Positions 51,977 through 53,967 of a stretch of DNA of 53,967 bases are shown piece after piece. Source of the stretch: CAUZFZ01 sp963579025 (GTDB lineage: Bacteria > Planctomycetota > Planctomycetia > Planctomycetales > Planctomycetaceae); NCBI GenBank assembly GCA_963579025.1, contig CAUZFZ010000052.1, positions 1 through 53,967 on the forward strand. Direction: 5' to 3'. A program made the position numbers and the translations under genes. A model generated the notes under the pieces. That model was not told the origin of the DNA, made no database searches, and saw only the letters and a list, made by a program, of their open reading frames with translations. Numbering within the stretch: the stretch's first letter is position 1; the number at the start of each line of letters is the position of its first letter.

Positions 51977-51994
51977 TATCGCGTCGTCAGGCGA

Positions 51995-52129
51995 TCCGCC
52001 CAGAGCCGCCGTGCGACACAGCGACAGTTTCGCCAGCGTGCTCTGGACGTGCGGCGGAGCCTGCTCCGCGTGTTCCCGCACGAAGCCGGCGGTGTAACGC
52101 TGCAGCAGACTCGCCACGCTTGTGGACGA
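51995..52129 (-). pseudogene. Fragment of IS91-type transposase N-terminus
   Basis: The minus strand reads SSTSVASLLQRYTAGFVREH, then EQAPPHVQSTLAKLSLCRTA and ALGG. This matches the N-terminal part of IS91-type/Y1-HUH transposases, ending at the Cys-Arg-Thr-Ala-Ala-Leu-Gly-Gly that normally continues into the zinc-binding CxxC. The downstream sequence is lost and no start codon with a ribosome site is present, so this is a decayed piece. Confidence 0.5.
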
Positions 52130-52319
52130 ACCCGCTGGTCTCGACACATACGATTAGTAGAAACCGCGTCATCCGCACCGGCCTTCAGCAGTGTGAGCCT
52201 GATCCTTCAGGCCGCGGCCGGGCATGACGCCGACTTCTCAGGCTTCGCTGCCTGACATCCCGCAGAGCTTTTGCCGATAGCTCACAGCACGCGGGAGTCA
52301 AATCACAATCCCGGGCTTC

Positions 52320-52372
52320 TTGAACAAAGCATTCTATCTCGGCTTCGCTCGACAGAACGCTCTATTTGTTAG
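52320..52372 (-). other. Hairpin after the PNPOx-family gene, candidate degenerate attC or terminator
   Basis: AACAAAGCATTCT (52324-52335 region) pairs with AGAACGCT plus TTTGTT (52354-52370) with a 3-nt bulge and an 18-nt loop. The GTTAGC at 52369-52374 equals the box at the outer end of the attC site at 53 kb, and it overlaps the gene's stop codon. It lacks the two-bulge geometry of the other two sites, so it is either a shortened attC or a terminator. Confidence 0.35.
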
Positions 52373-52980
52373 CTTTCTTTCGGGCCAACAGCTTCGCCCT
52401 CCACAAAGTAACCATTTGATTTGGCGAATGGGTCGTCCGTTCCCCAGTCGATTGGCTTACGCAGTTTTTCGAGCCGCGGGACATGCTTCGAACAGTGTAT
52501 GTAGGCCTCTTCGACCGTAACAATGACCCATGCCTCAACACAGGGGGCGTTTCGTGATTCGTTTTCTGCAAGACGTTTGGCAAGCTGCGGAGGCAGCTGA
52601 TCAGGTAAAGAGGTGTGGGCTTCTCCATTCACATGCAAGCCGACAGTTGAGTCAAAGAAGTCGACAAACAGCATTCCGACATGGGGATTCTCAAGAATGT
52701 TTCCAAGGCTCGCAAATACGCCGTTTCCTCGAAACTCGGGGTATGCCAGAGTCGTTGCGTCAATTACGCGTACGAATCCTGAATTACCAAACCGTGGTGA
52801 ACAGTCGCAGTTGCCGGACGCATCAGCGGTTGAAACGAAGAGCATCTCCTGCCGCTCAATGAGGTCAATCATTTTGTCATTCAGCGACTCCAGCATTTGG
52901 CGCTCATAGAAACGATCTGCACGGGCAGATGATCCCATTTCTCGCTGAAGTCGACGTTCGCCAGATTGTTCGGATGCCAT
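52369..52980 (-). CDS. Pyridoxamine 5'-phosphate oxidase-related FMN-binding split-barrel protein
   Basis: 203 residues, full length for this subgroup. 'GERRLQREMGSSARADRFYERQML' and 'FIERQEMLFVSTADASGNCDCSPRFG'-like sequence mark the family (here DLIERQEMLFVSTADASGNC), followed by 'LAYPEFRGNGVFASLGNILENPHVGMLFVDFF'. Members bind FMN or F420-type flavins and often reduce small molecules; some are annotated as PNPOx only by fold. ATG 52980 lacks a good ribosome site, which is common for integron cassette genes. It sits between an attC site upstream and a possible second one at its stop, so it may be cassette-borne. Confidence 0.85.
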   Translation of the reverse strand: MASEQSGERRLQREMGSSARADRFYERQMLESLNDKMIDLIERQEMLFVSTADASGNCDCSPRFGNSGFVRVIDATTLAYPEFRGNGVFASLGNILENPHVGMLFVDFFDSTVGLHVNGEAHTSLPDQLPPQLAKRLAENESRNAPCVEAWVIVTVEEAYIHCSKHVPRLEKLRKPIDWGTDDPFAKSNGYFVEGEAVGPKES

Positions 52981-52992
52981 GTGTTTTGTGAA

Positions 52993-53083
52993 AGCTAACG
53001 TCTCAAATCACCGGGTTGCGGCGAGTGACTTGGATTTGGAAATTCGACGTGGACCGCAACTCCGGTGCATTTGTTTGTTATGT
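52993..53083 (-). repeat. Integron-type attC recombination site
   Basis: Read on the plus strand: TAAC (52996-52999) pairs with GTTA (53077-53080), CAAAT (53004-53008) with ATTTG (53069-53073), CACCGG (53009-53014) with CCGGTG (53062-53067), GTTGCGG (53015-53021) with CCGCAAC (53054-53060). T53061 and C53068 are unpaired, both on the same side. The spacer between the arms is 32 nt. This is the single-strand hairpin with extrahelical bases that integron integrases recognise. It lies directly after the stop of the 53.1-kb gene and before the PNPOx gene, as expected for a cassette junction with genes reading on the minus strand. Confidence 0.8.
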
Positions 53084-53099
53084 GGGTTTTTGGTAATGC

Positions 53100-53579
53100 C
53101 TATGGGACATCAAGTCCCGTGAGCACAAGAATCAAATAGCCCTTCAAGTTCGCGAGCTGAAAGCGTGCGACCAAATCACTCCACTCTCCGTTGAGTGGTA
53201 AGGTGTACCAGACTTCACCAAGAAGACCATCTTGTGCGTTTAATAAACTTTCGTAGGAACCGTACGCATGGCCGTCTTCGGTCACCTTTGGTGGTTCAGC
53301 GTCTGGATTCGGCCGCATGATTTCGCGTTCAGGTTCAACATCGATTGGCACAGCTGTTTCGCGGGGCGTCACTTCCATGACCCGCCCATCCGACAATGGC
53401 TCGTCAAATCCGTAGCCATTGATCCATGTCTTCATCATTTGGGGTGTCCATTCATCATCCGGTGGATGATAGGTCATGCCAAACGCGCCGTCATAATCTC
53501 CAGCCGCGAGCAAATCGGCCCAACGATCGACGACCGCGAGAATTTGTTCATCATCGGCGGCGAGCTTCAAGCGTTCCAT
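53100..53579 (-). CDS. Cassette-borne cytoplasmic protein of unknown function
   Basis: 159 residues from ATG 53579 (MERLKLAADDEQILAVVDRW). The open frame continues to 53870, but that extension reads through an attC site and so is rejected. The sequence has 'WADLLAAGDYDGAFGMTYHPPDDEWTP', a Pro/Glu-rich middle (EREIMRPNPDAEPPK) and a C-terminus 'LVARFQLANLKGYLILVLTGLDVP'. The ending resembles small immunity-like or DUF7668-like proteins, but I cannot name a family with confidence. Gene-to-attC spacing is 17 bp, typical for cassettes. Confidence 0.75.
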   Translation of the reverse strand: MERLKLAADDEQILAVVDRWADLLAAGDYDGAFGMTYHPPDDEWTPQMMKTWINGYGFDEPLSDGRVMEVTPRETAVPIDVEPEREIMRPNPDAEPPKVTEDGHAYGSYESLLNAQDGLLGEVWYTLPLNGEWSDLVARFQLANLKGYLILVLTGLDVP

Positions 53580-53967
53580 TTGCGATTCCGAACGTTGATT
53601 CGTCAGTTGATGAGGTCGCCGTGCATTCAAGTAGGAGTTGGTGATTCCCACATAACGACCAAGGTAACCCGGCGGCGGCCAAGCGACTGTGATTTCAAAA
53701 ACCCGCGTCATCCGCCGCTCGGGTTGACCGCTTTGTTCAAGGAAGCCGCTTCGCGGCGGGACGTAGTGGAGTGATGACGTTTGTGGAAGAGACTCGTTAG
53801 TAAAACACGGGGCGAACTGTTCCGCTTGACTGCCCTGCCTCGTTGGATGATGTGTGGATCGCCATAACAACCACCCCCCTCTTGTGTGTTGGTAACACGA
53901 CGGGACAGGTGAGTCAAGCAGGTGTTCAGGCAGAGAACACTGACCGCCGGAGCGTCCTTCTCCGGAG
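53580..53967. other. Upstream end of the cassette region, no convincing gene
   Basis: Contains one attC site (53652-53739). Minus-strand frames here are open but read through the attC hairpin. Beyond it, a 22-codon ORF (MAIHTSSNEAGQSSGTVRPVFY) is present but unsupported. A 6-bp hairpin CCGGAG/CTCCGG lies at the window edge. Whether another cassette continues to the right cannot be seen. Confidence 0.5.
53652..53739 (-). repeat. Second integron-type attC recombination site
   Basis: Plus strand: GGT (53664-53666) pairs with ACC (53727-53729), AACCCG (53667-53672) with CGGGTT (53720-53725), GCGGCGG (53673-53679) with CCGCCGC (53712-53718); T53719 and G53726 are unpaired. The 7-T-6-base-stem geometry and 32-nt spacer equal those of the site at 53 kb although the arm sequences differ. 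Outer boxes ATAACG (53653-53658) and TTTGTTC (53732-53738) flank it. It would end the preceding cassette, whose gene is not visible. Confidence 0.78.

Larger units (their letters stand above)
51702..52368. other. 667-bp region of mobile-element debris
   Basis: No intact gene is seen. Two short protein fragments on opposite strands (group II intron reverse transcriptase, IS91-type transposase) abut near 51985, and several small hairpins occur toward 52240-52330. The part next to xrtU (51702-51890) should hold its promoter, but no clear -10/-35 is visible. Confidence 0.55.

Noticed and set aside
51920..52255. Long plus-strand ORF in the debris region
   Set aside because: Its start matches a reverse transcriptase fragment, but the rest is unrelated and antisense to the transposase fragment; no intact gene.
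53580..53870. N-terminal extension of the cassette protein to a start at 53870 or 53711
   Set aside because: The added codons read straight through the attC hairpin at 53652-53739, and the resulting peptide reflects the palindrome rather than a domain.
1..53967. CRISPR array, rRNA or tRNA genes
   Set aside because: No regularly spaced direct repeats, no rRNA-like stretch and no cloverleaf with a recognisable T-loop was noticed by eye; a tRNAscan run would settle it.

Overview
The window looks like a piece of a planctomycete chromosome (Planctomycetota, probably Planctomycetaceae; inferred from content, no phylogeny was run). Markers are two large cytochrome-type proteins of the PSCyt1/DUF1549/DUF1553 group, a DUF1501 protein with a twin-arginine signal, a DUF6807 (PmoA-like) protein, an exosortase-EpsI fusion of the planctomycete XrtU type, a formylmethanofuran:H4MPT formyltransferase, and a huge Calx-beta/SdrD/FG-GAP surface protein. 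Base composition is GC-rich, and genes on both strands are mostly single or in short groups.

Layout. 0-7.2 kb: a giant secreted multidomain protein, open at the left edge, ending in a matrixin-like zinc protease domain. 7.2-16.5 kb: glycyl-tRNA synthetase, ComB phosphatase, a NarL-type two-component pair whose sensor carries discoidin-like domains, lipoprotein MsrB, a SprT-like metalloprotein and a TolQ/TolR-like pair. 16.6-21 kb: family 2 glycosyltransferase, a hairpin-rich repeat element, a DUF6807 protein, a coiled-coil membrane protein and the C1-transfer enzyme FhcD. 21-27.3 kb: a DUF1501 gene and a DUF1549/DUF1553 gene with a HicAB toxin-antitoxin pair between them, then a ROK regulator. 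27.7-35.3 kb: a secreted protein, M20 amidohydrolase, VOC protein, a predicted membrane protein coupled to an enolase homologue that lacks a catalytic histidine, and a secreted protein. 35.5-45 kb: FG-GAP protein, phosphotransferase, cysteine-free FmdB-like protein, AraD1-type hydrolase homologue, GH2-like glycosidase, a membrane protein and PBP2. 45.1-51.7 kb: a second PSCyt/DUF1553 protein, an M24 peptidase with two tiny coupled ORFs upstream, and XrtU.

The right end (about 51.9-53.97 kb) is the most dynamic part. Two intergenic stretches fold as integron attC sites with the same geometry: 7-bp stem, unpaired T, 6-bp stem, a second unpaired base, outer stem, and a 32-nt spacer. They bound a one-gene cassette of unknown function, and a PNPOx-family gene lies beyond. 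Just downstream are short fragments that read as the C-terminus of a group II intron reverse transcriptase and the N-terminus of an IS91-type transposase. No integrase gene is visible, so this is either the far end of a cassette array or an array without an integrase (CALIN).

A second theme is a set of different intergenic palindromic elements (8.9, 17.5, 35.4, 41.7, 44.9 and 48.2 kb), several with nested or alternative hairpins. One is flanked by a 29-bp near-perfect duplication of the end of the preceding gene. No rRNA, tRNA, CRISPR array or intact insertion sequence was recognised.
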